Assembly: GCF_013364235.1 (NCBI RefSeq)
Contig: NZ_CP054919.1
Location: forward strand, 3,524,103 to 3,588,102
Direction: 5' to 3'
Length of the DNA: 64,000 bases
From: Kitasatospora sp. NA04385
Lineage (GTDB): Bacteria; Actinomycetota; Actinomycetes; Streptomycetales; Streptomycetaceae
Under the pieces are notes generated by a model that did not search any database, had not been told where the DNA came from, and was given only the letters and a program-made list of their open reading frames with translations. Both the position numbers and the translations under genes were made by a program. Shown here in pieces: positions 36,132-46,937 of this stretch; the first letter of the stretch is position 1, and every line of letters begins with the position of its first letter.

Positions 36132-36147
36132 AAAGGTCTACACCAAT
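36132..36147. promoter_or_regulatory. DasR-type (dre-like) site upstream of acs
   Basis: AAAGGTCTACACCAAT matches the DasR palindrome ACTGGTCTAGACCACT at 12 of 16 positions and keeps both half-sites GGTCTA and ACCA. It lies 117 bases before the acs start. Inference from a remembered consensus; the rest of the gap (35954-36263) holds nothing else I can name. Confidence 0.45.
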
Positions 36148-36263
36148 TTCCCGGCAGCTCTTGTCAACGGAGCCGTTGGCCTGGTGAGCTGTGCGCTGGG
36201 ACACACGGGACAATCCCTCCGCACGGGGTTCCCCGGTATTTGAGACTCGATGAGGAGTGCGCG

Positions 36264-38219
<1,956 letters not shown>

Positions 38220-38240
38220 TCCGCCGCCGTTCACGAGGCC

Positions 38241-38273
38241 GGGCCCCGTTCCGCACGCAGCGGAGCGGGGCCC
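38241..38273 (+). terminator. Hairpin terminator after acs
   Basis: GGGCCCCGTTCCGC (38241-38254) pairs with GCGGAGCGGGGCCC (38260-38273) with one G-T wobble and a 5-base loop. It lies 21 bases beyond the acs stop. Confidence 0.85.
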
Positions 38274-38307
38274 GTCCCGTTCACCGGCCCACGTTCACGG
38301 ACCCGGC

Positions 38308-38355
38308 GACTCACCGACCCGGCAACTCACCGACCCGGCGACTCACCGACCCGGC
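38308..38355. repeat. Three tandem 16-bp units after acs
   Basis: The unit CGACTCACCGACCCGG occurs at 38308-38323, 38324-38339 (one base different) and 38340-38355, with a partial copy before it. The array ends just before the beta-lactamase-like stop codon, between two convergent genes. Confidence 0.9.
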
Positions 38356-38362
38356 AGCCCGG

Positions 38363-39511
38363 TCAGGCCGCCAGCGCCCGCAGCACGTCGTACGCGCCCT
38401 GGGCGAACCTGCGCCGCCCGACGGCCAGCGGCCCGGCCAGCGCGACCAGGCCGGTCTGCGCGGCCCGGTCGAAGCCCACGAAGGCGGTGCAGCGGCCGGT
38501 GGAGCCGCTGTGGAAGACCACCTCGCGGTCCTCGGCCCCCTCCTCGGCCGGGCGGTGGTGCCAGCTCAGGCCGATCCGCTGCCCGGAGCCGCGCCGGGCG
38601 ACCCGGGGCAGGCACACCTCGCGCAGCGCGGTCCGCAGGCTGGCCGCCGCGCCGGTCCGCTCCGGGATCGGCACCGCGTCCACCGCCAGGTGGGCCTGCA
38701 GGTAGCGCAGCATGTCGTCGGCGGTGGAGCGCAGGGCGGCCGCGCCGGGCAGCGCCGGGACCTTGAACGAGGGGATCCAGCGGCCGCGCCGGTAGCCGGT
38801 GGTCTCGTCCCGGCCGGTGCCGCAGGAGGTGTCGATCAGGCCGAGCGGCTCGCAGACCCGCCCGGTGAGCAGTTCCTGGTAGCGCTGCCCGGCGGCCCGT
38901 TCCAGCACCAGGCCGAGCAGTCCGGCGCCGAGGCTGGAGTACCGCACCCGGGTGCCGGGGGTGCCGCGCACGGGGGTGCGGGGCAGCGCGCGCAGCAGGT
39001 GCGCGGCGCTGAAGGTGGCGTACGGGCTGGTGAACCAGCGGGGCACCGCGGCGGGGACCAGGCCGACCGGCAGCCGGGGCAGCCCGGAGGTGTGGGTGGC
39101 CAGGTGCAGCAGGGTGATCGGGCGCTCGTGCGGGTAGCCGGGCAGCGCCTCGGCGGGCAGGTAGCGGTCGATCGGGTCGTCGTAGCCGACCTCGCCGCGA
39201 GCGACCATGTCGGCGAGCAGCAGCGCGGTGAAGGTCTTGGTGACCGAGCCCAGTTCGAAGCGGGTGTCGGCCCGCACCGGGCGCTCCCCGGCCCGGTCGG
39301 CGTAGCCGCGGCAGGCGACGGTGCGCTCGGTGCCGCGGATCACCGCGATGGCCATGCCGCCCTGGGGCGCGGCGGCGGCGAACAGCGGGCGCAGCAGGTG
39401 GTCGAGGTCCGGGTCGGCTAACGGGGGCAGGGCGGTGTCGGCGCCCTCGGCTCCTCTCCCCTGCGGACCCACGGCCTGGACCGGTATGGGTTCGGTTTCC
39501 TGACTGGGCAT
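38363..39511 (-). CDS. Serine beta-lactamase/penicillin-binding-like hydrolase (class C fold)
   Basis: This 382-residue protein shows the SxxK motif in FELGSVTKTFTALLLADM, the second-motif tyrosine in RVRYSSLGAGLLG and the HxG-type third motif in VFHSGSTGRCTAF. This is the active-site set of class C beta-lactamases, EstB-type esterases and DD-peptidases. There is no obvious signal peptide, so a cytoplasmic esterase-like role is possible. The ATG at 39511 has GGAGG five bases upstream. A second ATG at 39523 adds four residues. It is divergent from nhaA. Substrate not readable from the sequence. Confidence 0.82.
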   Translation of the reverse strand: MPSQETEPIPVQAVGPQGRGAEGADTALPPLADPDLDHLLRPLFAAAAPQGGMAIAVIRGTERTVACRGYADRAGERPVRADTRFELGSVTKTFTALLLADMVARGEVGYDDPIDRYLPAEALPGYPHERPITLLHLATHTSGLPRLPVGLVPAAVPRWFTSPYATFSAAHLLRALPRTPVRGTPGTRVRYSSLGAGLLGLVLERAAGQRYQELLTGRVCEPLGLIDTSCGTGRDETTGYRRGRWIPSFKVPALPGAAALRSTADDMLRYLQAHLAVDAVPIPERTGAAASLRTALREVCLPRVARRGSGQRIGLSWHHRPAEEGAEDREVVFHSGSTGRCTAFVGFDRAAQTGLVALAGPLAVGRRRFAQGAYDVLRALAA

Positions 39512-39664
39512 CGTTTCCTCCATGACGGGGCGGGCGGCCGGGGCGGCGGCCCGCTTCTGCGGCCGACCCTAGGAACGCGGCGGATCGTCCGCATCCGGCC
39601 GAACCCATCCGGGTCAGCGCACCGGAGCCGGCCCGGCGAACCCCCCTACAGTGGGGCGAACCGA

Positions 39665-39691
39665 TTGACCGCTTGTCCCGGGCCGTAGGAT
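39665..39691 (+). promoter_or_regulatory. Probable housekeeping promoter for nhaA
   Basis: TTGACC (39665-39670) and TAGGAT (39686-39691) are separated by 15 bases, close to the streptomycete HrdB consensus apart from the short spacing. It predicts a 5' leader of about 90 bases before the nhaA GTG. Confidence 0.5.
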
Positions 39692-39789
39692 GGCGGGGAA
39701 CCATCTGGAACCTGAGGCGCGCCGGGAAGTCTGGTCGGCACTGCACCACCCGTGTGTCCGCATGCCGCCCGCCCCAGGAGGTCCCCGCC

Positions 39790-41154
39790 GTGGCCAGCCC
39801 GTCCGACGACCGCGACCAGCACGACGACCACGACGCGTCCGGTGCGCGTGACAAGTCCGGTGCGCACGAGAGGCCCGGTGAGCGCCGGCAGTTCCTCGGC
39901 CTGCTGTCGCTGCCCGAGCGCCGCTACCTGACCGACGCGCTGCGCACCGAGACGGTGGGCGGCGTGCTGCTGCTGGCGGCCGCGGCGCTGGCGCTGCTCT
40001 GGGCGAACCTGTGGCCGCACGCGTACGAGGCGGTGCTGGACCGGACGGTCGGCCCGAGCGGCCCGCTGCACCTGGACCTGTCGCTGGAGGCCTGGGCGCA
40101 GGACGGGCTGCTGACGGTCTTCTTCTTCGTGGCGGGCATCGAGCTGAAGCGCGAGTTCGTGGCCGGGGAGCTGCGCACGCCGAGCGCGGCGCTGCTGCCG
40201 GTGGTGGCGGCGGTGTGCGGGGTGCTGCTGCCGGCGCTGCTGTTCACGGTGATCAACGCGGCGGCGCCGAACGGGCACCCGGCGGGCTGGGCGATCCCGA
40301 CCGCGACCGACATCGCCTTCGCGCTGGGCGTGCTGGCGGTGGTGGGCAGTCACCTGCCGTCCGCGCTGCGGGCGTTCTTGCTGACCCTGGCGGTGGTGGA
40401 CGACCTGATCGCGATCCTGATCATCGCGGTCTTCTACTCGTCCGGAATCCGGTTCTGGGCGCTGGGGGCGGCGCTGGCGGGCCTGGTGCTGTTCTGGTTC
40501 CTGCACCGGCGCCGGGTGCACGGCTGGTGGCTGTACGTGCCGCTGGCGGTGGTGATCTGGGCGCTGATGCACGAGAGCGGGGTGCACGCGACGGTGGCGG
40601 GCGTGGCGATGGGCCTGCTGCTGCGCTGCCACCGCGAGGAGGGCGAGGAGGAGTCGCCCGGGGAGCACATCGAGCACCTGGTGCGGCCGCTGTCGGCAGG
40701 CCTGGCGGTGCCGGTGTTCGCGCTGTTCGCGGCGGGCGTGCCGGTGTCGGCGGAGATCCTGGGCGAGGTGTTCACCCGGCCGGCGCCGCTGGGCATCGTG
40801 GTCGGCCTGCTGGTCGGCAAGTCGGTGGGCATCTTCGGCGGCACCTGGCTGGTCGCCCGTTACACCCGGGCCGCCCTGAACCCGCAGCTGACCTGGTCCG
40901 ACATGGTGGCGCTGTCCACCGTCGCGGGCATCGGCTTCACGGTGTCGCTGCTGATCAGCGACCTGGCCTTCCCGGACGACCACCACCTGGCCCAGCTGTG
41001 CAAGGAGGCCGTCCTGGTCGGCTCGCTGGCCTGTGCGGTGATCGGCTCGCTGCTGCTGAAGCGGCGCAACCGGTACTACCGGCAGCTGTGCGAGGAGGAG
41101 GACCGGGACGAGGACGGCGACGGCATCCCCGATGTGTACCAGCGACAGGGATGA
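39790..41154 (+). CDS. nhaA: Na+/H+ antiporter NhaA
   Basis: This 454-residue secondary transporter exchanges sodium for protons. Recognisable segments are TVFFFVAGIELKREFVAGEL, WAIPTATDIAFALGVLAVVG (paired helix region), LLTLAVVDDLIAILIIAVFY with the two essential adjacent Asp residues, HESGVHATVAGVAMGLL and LSTVAGIGFTVSLLISDLAF. The acidic hydrophilic N-terminus (DRDQHDDHDASG) and C-terminus are long but common in actinobacteria. The GTG at 39790 follows AGGAGG with eight bases between. The frame to 39673 upstream lies within the predicted leader. Confidence 0.95.
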   Translation: MASPSDDRDQHDDHDASGARDKSGAHERPGERRQFLGLLSLPERRYLTDALRTETVGGVLLLAAAALALLWANLWPHAYEAVLDRTVGPSGPLHLDLSLEAWAQDGLLTVFFFVAGIELKREFVAGELRTPSAALLPVVAAVCGVLLPALLFTVINAAAPNGHPAGWAIPTATDIAFALGVLAVVGSHLPSALRAFLLTLAVVDDLIAILIIAVFYSSGIRFWALGAALAGLVLFWFLHRRRVHGWWLYVPLAVVIWALMHESGVHATVAGVAMGLLLRCHREEGEEESPGEHIEHLVRPLSAGLAVPVFALFAAGVPVSAEILGEVFTRPAPLGIVVGLLVGKSVGIFGGTWLVARYTRAALNPQLTWSDMVALSTVAGIGFTVSLLISDLAFPDDHHLAQLCKEAVLVGSLACAVIGSLLLKRRNRYYRQLCEEEDRDEDGDGIPDVYQRQG

Positions 41155-41283
41155 CACGCGCCCGGGCGGGTACCCGGAGTGGTGCCCGACTCGCCGGTAG
41201 GGGCATGATGCTGAGCTGACAGACACTCGCGTGACGCCCTCTCAGGACGCCTCACCACCAGCCCGTTGAACGGAGACCTCCCG

Positions 41284-41754
41284 ATGGCCGCAGGAGCCGC
41301 ACCCCCGAACGGCCGCACCCCGCACGAGGGCGAGCGGACCATCGGCGAGCTGTTCGCCGACGCCACCGCCGAGCTGTCCAGCCTGGTGCACGACGAGATC
41401 GCGCTGGCCAAGGCCGAGATCAAGGCGGACGTGGTGCGCGGCGGCATCGGCACCGCGGCCGGCGTGGTGGCGGGCGTGGTCGCGCTGGCCTCGATCCCGA
41501 TGTTCTCCTTCGCCTTCGCCTGGGGCCTGCAGGCGCTGGGCATCACCACCGGCTGGTCGTTCGCCATCGTCGGCGGGGCGTACGTGCTGATCGCCGCGCT
41601 GCTGGCGTTCATGATGATCCGGTACTTCAAGAAGATCCGGAAGCCGGAGCGGACCATCGCCGGTGCCCAGGCCACCGCCCAGGTGCTGAAGAACGCGAAG
41701 CCGCGGCCGGCCACCAAGGAGGAGATCGACCGGGCGCTCGGCCGGATCCAGTGA
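41284..41754 (+). CDS. Holin-like (phage_holin_3_6) membrane protein
   Basis: This 156-residue protein starts with a cytosolic acidic helix (TIGELFADATAELSSLVHDEIALAKAEI) followed by two membrane segments (GVVAGVVALASIPMFSFAFAW and WSFAIVGGAYVLIAALLAFMMI) and a basic C-terminal tail. The SSLVHDEIALAKAE signature is typical of the actinobacterial holin-like family found between nhaA or acs and ephE genes (Rv3669 neighbourhood). It need not be a lysis protein. The ATG at 41284 has GGAG eight bases upstream. Function unknown. Confidence 0.85.
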   Translation: MAAGAAPPNGRTPHEGERTIGELFADATAELSSLVHDEIALAKAEIKADVVRGGIGTAAGVVAGVVALASIPMFSFAFAWGLQALGITTGWSFAIVGGAYVLIAALLAFMMIRYFKKIRKPERTIAGAQATAQVLKNAKPRPATKEEIDRALGRIQ

Positions 41755-41831
41755 GCACCGGCCGGTAACGGTTGCGCGCGTGCGCGGGCGCCGGGCGGGT
41801 ACGAGGGGGGCGGGTATGACAGGCTGCTGGT

Positions 41832-42800
41832 ATGTCGTTGGACCAGAAGCCCGTGGATGAGACCGCTCCCGTCCCCGCCCCGCCCGTGCCCGCGGAGCCC
41901 TGGAGCGTCCGCTCGGCCGGGCCGTGGACGCACCGGGACCTGGCGGCGAACGGTGCGCGCTTCCACATCGCCGAGCTCGGCGAGGGCCCGCTGGTGCTGC
42001 TGGTGCACGGCTGGCCCGAGTACTGGTGGGCGTGGCGGCACCAGTTGACGGCGCTGGCCGAGGCGGGCTTCCGCGCGGTGGCGCTGGACCTGCGCGGCAT
42101 GGGCGGCTCGGACCGCACCCCGCGCGGCTACGACCCCGGCAACCTGGCGCTGGACGTCACCGGCGTGATCCGTTCGCTCGGCGAGCGGCGGGCGCACCTG
42201 GTCGGGCACGCCACCGGCGGCACGCTGGCCTGGGTGGCGGCGGTGATGCGCCCCTCGGTGATCCGCAGCCTGACGGTGGTGTCGGCGGCGCACCCGCGGC
42301 ACCTGCGCCGGGCGCTGCTGACCGACCGCAAGCAGATCGCCGCGTTCGAGCACGTGCTGGGCTTCCAGCGGCCGTGGATCCCGGAGCGCCGGCTGGTCGC
42401 GGACGACGGGGCGCTGGTGGGCGAGTACCTGCGGGCCTGGACCGGGCCGAACATGCTGCCCGCCGAAGCGGTGGCGGCGTACCGGGAGGCGATCCGGGTG
42501 CCGAGCACGGCGCACTGCTCGATCGAGCCGTACCGCTGGCTGATGCGGTCGATGGCGCGGCCGGACGGCATCCAGTTCGCGCGCCGGATGAAGAAGCAGA
42601 TCTCCGCGCCGGTGCTGCACGTGCAGGGCGCCTCGGACCCGGTGCTGCTGCCCCGGACGGCGCTGGGGGCGGGCGAGTTCGTGTCGGCGCCGTACCGGTG
42701 GCGGCTGCTGCCGGGGGTCGGGCACTTCCCGCACGAGGAGGTTCCGGAGGAGTTCACCGCGGAGCTGATCGAGTGGGTCCGGCTGCACGGGGAGGACTGA
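41832..42800 (+). CDS. EphE-like alpha/beta hydrolase with altered nucleophile elbow
   Basis: This 322-residue protein looks like an epoxide-hydrolase-type enzyme: LVHGWPEYWWAWRHQL (oxyanion and substrate motif), ALDLRGMGGSDRTPRGYD, and a late GVGHFPHEEVPEEF with the catalytic His. The acid candidate is in HVQGASDPVLLP. The nucleophile elbow reads VGHATGGTLAW, with Ala where Asp (epoxide hydrolases) or Ser (esterases) is expected, so catalysis is doubtful. Position next to the holin-like gene and marP matches EphE (Rv3670) in mycobacteria. The frame starts with ATG 41832 (MSLDQKPVDE). Confidence 0.8.
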   Translation: MSLDQKPVDETAPVPAPPVPAEPWSVRSAGPWTHRDLAANGARFHIAELGEGPLVLLVHGWPEYWWAWRHQLTALAEAGFRAVALDLRGMGGSDRTPRGYDPGNLALDVTGVIRSLGERRAHLVGHATGGTLAWVAAVMRPSVIRSLTVVSAAHPRHLRRALLTDRKQIAAFEHVLGFQRPWIPERRLVADDGALVGEYLRAWTGPNMLPAEAVAAYREAIRVPSTAHCSIEPYRWLMRSMARPDGIQFARRMKKQISAPVLHVQGASDPVLLPRTALGAGEFVSAPYRWRLLPGVGHFPHEEVPEEFTAELIEWVRLHGED

Positions 42801-42933
42801 GCCGGGCCCGGCGGGCGGCGGTCCAACCGGCCCCCGCTCCGGCCCAGTTGGCGGCGTTCATATGACAAGCGCATAGGCCAGTCGGGGGGACGGGAGGCGG
42901 TTACTCCGGGCGGGCCGGGGGAATCCCTCCGGT

Positions 42934-43137
42934 ATGACCTGGATGCCCGAACGAGAAGCCCAGCCGCGCCGACGCCGCCGTGGTAGCAGCAGCTCGCAGC
43001 CGCACGTCCCGCAGCCGGAGTGGCCCTACGAGCCGACCGGACGGACACCGAGCGGCGCGGGGTACCGGCTCGGCATTCCGAAGATCATCGGACGGCGCGC
43101 CCGCTGGGTCGGCGCCCGGCTCCGCCGGGAGGGGTGA
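42934..43137 (+). CDS. Possible small basic protein
   Basis: A 67-codon frame (ATG 42934) encodes an Arg-rich product (REAQPRRRRRGSSSS, PEWPYEPTGR, IIGRRARWVGARLRREG). Third positions are GC-rich, and it is followed within 25 bases by a very strong terminator (43162-43202). The ribosome site is weak (GGGGGAAT well upstream). I do not recognise the family. It may be a real short gene or a chance frame. Confidence 0.35.
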   Translation: MTWMPEREAQPRRRRRGSSSSQPHVPQPEWPYEPTGRTPSGAGYRLGIPKIIGRRARWVGARLRREG

Positions 43138-43161
43138 GCCCCCGCTCCCGCCGCACGGAGA

Positions 43162-43202
43162 CGGCCGGGGCCGGTGAGGAGGTTCCTCACCGGCCCCGGC
43201 CG
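43162..43202. terminator. Very strong 19-bp hairpin (bidirectional)
   Basis: CGGCCGGGGCCGGTGAGGA (43162-43180) pairs perfectly with TCCTCACCGGCCCCGGCCG (43184-43202) around a 3-base loop. It stands between the plus-strand region (ending 43137) and the convergent YdjM-like gene (stop 43217) and can end both. Confidence 0.9.
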
Positions 43203-43216
43203 TCCGTCCGGCGGGC

Positions 43217-43918
43217 TCAGCTCAGCACGGTCGGCGAGATCGCGGTGGACCACAGCAGCAGCGCGAACGTCGCCAGCGTCATCACCGGCACCAGGATCTT
43301 GGTCTCCACCTTGTTGCCGGTGCGCTTGATCAGCACCACCTCGTAGCGCTCCTTGTGCGGCCACAGCAGCGGCGAGCCCTGCTTGGTCAGGCAGTCGCCC
43401 AGCAGGTGCGCCAGGGTGCCCAGGGCCACCGCGTACGGCAGCCAGCCCGGGGCGCTCGGCAGCCACTCGAGCATGCCGAAGGTGCCGAGCGCGGCCAGGC
43501 CCATCACGGTGATCCAGCCCTGCGGGCCGTCCCCCGGCGGGTGCAGGTGCAGCGCCTTGATCGCCATCGCGAGCAGGAAGAACGTCAGGCCGATGGTGAA
43601 GTTGCGGCCCAGGTAGGTGATCCCGGCCCAACTGCCGCCGCCCATCAGCGCGACGAACAGCAGCGAGTGGGTGGCGTGCCGGTGGCCGCCCGAGATCCAG
43701 GCCACGAACTGGCACAGCACCTTGGAGATCGGGCCGAGGAAGTTGGCGATGGTGCCGTCGTGGTGGTCCAGGTCCGGCAGGAGGGCCGCGCCCGCGCACA
43801 GCACGGTGCCCATCAGCACGTCCGCCGGCTGCAGGTGCATGCCCATCAGCGGTGGGACGAACGGCGCGGTGGCCGCGAACAGCAGGGCGCCGCTGACCGC
43901 GTGCGAGTGACCCATCAT
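43217..43918 (-). CDS. YdjM-like membrane-bound metal-dependent hydrolase
   Basis: This 233-residue protein of the DUF457/YdjM family has its metal-ligand pattern in GHSHAVSGALLF at the start, LLPDLDHHDGTIANFLG, and GGHRHATHSLLFVAL in the first half. Five to six membrane segments follow, then GTLAHLLGDCLTKQGSPLLWP. YdjM relatives are inner-membrane proteins of uncertain enzymatic function. In E. coli the gene is LexA-controlled, but I see no SOS box here. The start is ATG 43918 or the next codon. It is the first gene on the minus strand beside marP. Confidence 0.82.
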   Translation of the reverse strand: MMGHSHAVSGALLFAATAPFVPPLMGMHLQPADVLMGTVLCAGAALLPDLDHHDGTIANFLGPISKVLCQFVAWISGGHRHATHSLLFVALMGGGSWAGITYLGRNFTIGLTFFLLAMAIKALHLHPPGDGPQGWITVMGLAALGTFGMLEWLPSAPGWLPYAVALGTLAHLLGDCLTKQGSPLLWPHKERYEVVLIKRTGNKVETKILVPVMTLATFALLLWSTAISPTVLS

Positions 43919-44040
43919 GGCGTGTGTCCGACCTCCCGGGGCTCCTGCGACGGCGGCCCGGTGCGGCCGTTCGGGTGAGCTCGGCCGACGCTACCAGGAG
44001 GGACGGACGGACCGTCAGAGTGGTTTCGGCCCCCGGACGG

Positions 44041-45225
44041 TCACAGTGCGCAACCCTCGGTGCTGACCTTGCCGGTGGCGGTGGCGCCCTGCACCACGTC
44101 CTCCCTGACCTCGGCGGCGGTCAGCACGTAGCCGGTGTCGGAACTGTCCAGCGACTTGGCGAACACCACCCCGTACACCTGGCCGTCCGGGGTGAGCAGC
44201 GGGCCGCCGCTGTTGCCCTGGCGCACCAGCGAGCGCACCGAGTAGACGTCCCGGACGACCTGGCCGCGGTGGTAGATGTCCGGGCCGTTGGCCTGGATGC
44301 GGCCGCGGATGCGGGCGGGCTGGACGTTGAACGAGCCGTTCTCCGGGAAGCCCGCGACGATCGCCGAGTCGTTGGAGCGGGCCTCGCCCGCGAAGGTCAG
44401 CGGCGGGGCGTTCAGCTTCGGCACGTCCAGCACCGCGATGTCGCGCTGCCAGTCGTAGCGGACCACCGTCGCGTCGTACAGCTGCCCGGCGCCGGCGACC
44501 TGCACGGTCGGCTCGTCGACGCCGCCGACCACGTGGGCGTTGGTCATCACCCGGTGCGGGGCGAACACGAAGCCGGAGCCCTCCAGGGTCTTGCCGCAGG
44601 AGGTCGCGGTGCCCAGCACCTTCACCAGCGAGCCCTTGGCCCTCAGCACGCCCGGGCTGTTGGCCAGCGCCGGGTCGGGCGGCTCCACCTCGGTGATCGG
44701 CTCCTGCTCGAACGGGTTGAACACCTGCGGGAAGCCGTTGCGGGCCAGATCCTGGCTGAGGTCGGAGAACCAGTTCGGGGCGTCGTCCGGCAGCGCCTCC
44801 TGCACCGTGCCCAGGATCCGCGAACTGCGCACCTGCTTGGAGACGGTGGGCAGCGAGGTGCCCGCCAGCGCCGAGCCGATCAGCCAGGCCACCAGCAGCA
44901 TGGACAGCACGTTGACCAGCGAGCCACCGACCGCGTCCAGGGTCTTGACCTTGTTCCGGCCGATCCGGCCGCGCAGCTTCCACCCGAAGTGCGTGGTGAC
45001 CGCCTGCCCGACCGCGGCCAGCACGATCACCACCACCACCGCCACCACCGAGGCGGTGGTGCCCGGCGAGAGGTGGTGCAGCAGCAGCGGCAGCAGTTGG
45101 ACCGCGATCAGGCCACCGCCGAGGAAGCCCAGCACCGAGAGAGCTCCGACCACGAACCCCTGCCGATAGCCGGACACGGCGAAGCCGAGCGCGGCGGCGA
45201 TCAGCAGCAGATCCAGGACATTCAC
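44041..45225 (-). CDS. marP: MarP-like membrane serine protease
   Basis: This 394-residue protein has an N-terminal CvpA-like part with four membrane segments (LDLLLIAAALGFAVSG, VVGALSVLGFLGGGLIAVQ, SVVAVVVVIVLAAVGQAV, SLVNVLSMLLVAWLIGSAL) and a C-terminal trypsin-like domain. The triad is His in TNAHVVGG, Asp in QRDIAVLDV and Ser in RQGNSGGPLL. In M. tuberculosis MarP (Rv3671c) defends against acid by cleaving cell-wall enzymes. The Cys in TSCGKTLEG and the one near the end may form a disulphide, as in MarP. The start is GTG 45225 (VNVLDLLL). It is divergent from the DUF4389 gene. Confidence 0.92.
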   Translation of the reverse strand: MNVLDLLLIAAALGFAVSGYRQGFVVGALSVLGFLGGGLIAVQLLPLLLHHLSPGTTASVVAVVVVIVLAAVGQAVTTHFGWKLRGRIGRNKVKTLDAVGGSLVNVLSMLLVAWLIGSALAGTSLPTVSKQVRSSRILGTVQEALPDDAPNWFSDLSQDLARNGFPQVFNPFEQEPITEVEPPDPALANSPGVLRAKGSLVKVLGTATSCGKTLEGSGFVFAPHRVMTNAHVVGGVDEPTVQVAGAGQLYDATVVRYDWQRDIAVLDVPKLNAPPLTFAGEARSNDSAIVAGFPENGSFNVQPARIRGRIQANGPDIYHRGQVVRDVYSVRSLVRQGNSGGPLLTPDGQVYGVVFAKSLDSSDTGYVLTAAEVREDVVQGATATGKVSTEGCAL

Positions 45226-45389
45226 CCGAACACCCTCCCACGTCCCGCCGGGCGGGGGACACCGGTCCCCGGCCGTCGCCCGATCGGGTCAATCCGGCGG
45301 GCAGCGGGTGCGGGTCCGTTGGGACGGTCGGACCATCCGGTCTTCCGGCCGGCCGATCGCGCAACGACCAGGGAACAGGGAGCCGAACC

Positions 45390-46181
45390 ATGGAACAGCC
45401 CAGGTGGGACGTGCCGGCGGTGGACCGCACCGAGTTCCAGCCGGCCCTGGACGTCCCGCCGCCCGGCCCGCAGAACCGGCTCACCGTGCTGCTGCGCCTG
45501 CTGCTGCTCGTCCCGCAGTACGTGGTGCTGTGGGTGCTGTCGATCGTCGCCTTCGCGGTCGTGGTGATCGGCTGGTTCGGCGCGCTGTTCGGCGGCCGGC
45601 TGCCGCGCTTCGCCGCCAGGTGGCTGAGCGGGTTCCTGGCGTACGACACCCGGGTCTACGCCTCCTCGCTGCTGCTCACCGACCGCTACCCGCCGTTCCG
45701 GTTCGAGGCCCAGGACCACCCCGTGCGGATCGAGCTGCGGGCGGGCGGACCGCTGAACCGGCTCGCGGTGTTCTTCCGGCTGCTGCTGGCGATCCCCGCC
45801 GCGATCGTCCAGGGACTGCTGCAGACCGGCTGGTGGACGCTGTCCTTCATCAGCTGGCTGGTGGTGCTGGTGCTCGGCCGGATGCCGCAGGCGCTGTTCG
45901 GGGCCACCGCGGCGGTGCTGCGCTACCGGATGCGGTTCCAGGCGTACCTGATGATGCTGACCGCCGCGTACCCCAAGGCCGTGTTCGGCGACCCGGTCGA
46001 CTCCGAGCCGGTCCGCTCCGCGACCCGGCCGCTGGTGCTGACCGGGGCCGCGAAGGCGCTGCTGGTGGTCTACCTGGTGCTCGGGGTGATCGGGTCGGCG
46101 GCGAGCTCGGTGACCAGCGACTGGAACGGGTACGAGGACGACGGGGACACCGTCTCGACCATGGCCTCGCTGTCCCGCTGA
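45390..46181 (+). CDS. DUF4389 membrane protein
   Basis: This 263-residue protein contains two similar modules. The first is NRLTVLLRLLLLVPQYVVLW followed by LPRFAARWLSGFLAYDTRVYAS. The second is NRLAVFFRLLLAIPAAIVQGL followed by LFGATAAVLRYRMRFQAYL. The duplication of the RLLLLxP and R-W-x(5)-Y pattern is the DUF4389 signature. Function is unknown; four or five membrane helices place it in the membrane. The ATG start is at 45390. It is divergent from marP and is followed by a 20-bp-type repeat. Confidence 0.8.
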   Translation: MEQPRWDVPAVDRTEFQPALDVPPPGPQNRLTVLLRLLLLVPQYVVLWVLSIVAFAVVVIGWFGALFGGRLPRFAARWLSGFLAYDTRVYASSLLLTDRYPPFRFEAQDHPVRIELRAGGPLNRLAVFFRLLLAIPAAIVQGLLQTGWWTLSFISWLVVLVLGRMPQALFGATAAVLRYRMRFQAYLMMLTAAYPKAVFGDPVDSEPVRSATRPLVLTGAAKALLVVYLVLGVIGSAASSVTSDWNGYEDDGDTVSTMASLSR

Positions 46182-46184
46182 GCG

Positions 46185-46236
46185 GGCGCGCGGGCGGAGC
46201 GGCGCGCGGGCGGGCGGACCGGCGCGCGGGCGGAGC
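46185..46236. repeat. Near-tandem GGCGCGCGGGCGGAGC repeat
   Basis: GGCGCGCGGGCGGAGC occurs at 46185-46200 and 46221-46236, with a variant GGCGCGCGGGCGGGCGGACC between them at 46201-46220. It fills the gap between the convergent DUF4389 and NUDIX genes and could be a bidirectional termination zone. Confidence 0.7.
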
Positions 46237-46238
46237 GG

Positions 46239-46937
46239 TCAGCCGCTGCGCTGCGACAGCGTGACGGCCTCCTCGGAGAGCTCCACGGTGCGCCGGGTGT
46301 CCCAGGGCCGCTCCAGGCCGCTGAAGTGCAGCACCCGGTCGATCACCCCGGCGGTGAACCCCCACACCAGGCGGCCGGCCACCTGGAAGGCGGGCCCGGT
46401 GAAACCGGACGGGTGGCGCAGCTTCGCCCGGTTCGCCGGGTCGGTCAGCTCGGCCAGCGGCACCCGGAACACCGCGCCGGTCTCCGCCGGGTCGACCACG
46501 CCGACCGGCGACTCCCGGCGCCACCAGCCCAGCACCGGCGTCACCACGAACCCGCTGACCGGGATGTACAGGGCCGGCAGCCGGGCGAACAGCTGCACCC
46601 CGGAGGCGTCCAGGCCGGTCTCCTCGACCGCCTCGCGCAGCGCCGCCGCGAGCGGGCCGCTGCCCGCCGGGTCGCCGTCCTCCGGGTCCAGCGCGCCGCC
46701 CGGGAAGGACGGCTGGCCCGCGTGCGAGCGCAGGCTGCGGGCCCGCTCGATCAGCAGCAGGTCCGGCCCGACCGGGCCCTCGCCGAACAGCATCAGCACC
46801 GCCGACGGGCGGCCGCCCTCGGCGGGCGGCAGGAACCGGCTCAGCTGCTCGGGCACCGCCCGCTCGGCGGCCTCCCGCACCGGCACCAGCCACCCCGGCA
46901 GACCGTCCCGGACCAGCACCGGCGGCGTCGTGGTCAT
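46239..46937 (-). CDS. NUDIX hydrolase, CoA pyrophosphatase type
   Basis: This 232-residue protein has [21 protein letters not shown] followed by the NUDIX box [17 protein letters not shown], with the conserved Arg-Glu and Glu-Glu pairs. HAGQxSFPGG is the CoA-diphosphatase (NudL/CoAse) signature. The enzyme probably cleaves CoA or its derivatives. The ATG at 46937 follows GGGAGG with seven bases between and overlaps the nth stop codon (ATGA), so the two genes are co-translated. Position matches Rv3672c beside nth in mycobacteria. Confidence 0.9.
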   Translation of the reverse strand: MTTTPPVLVRDGLPGWLVPVREAAERAVPEQLSRFLPPAEGGRPSAVLMLFGEGPVGPDLLLIERARSLRSHAGQPSFPGGALDPEDGDPAGSGPLAAALREAVEETGLDASGVQLFARLPALYIPVSGFVVTPVLGWWRRESPVGVVDPAETGAVFRVPLAELTDPANRAKLRHPSGFTGPAFQVAGRLVWGFTAGVIDRVLHFSGLERPWDTRRTVELSEEAVTLSQRSG

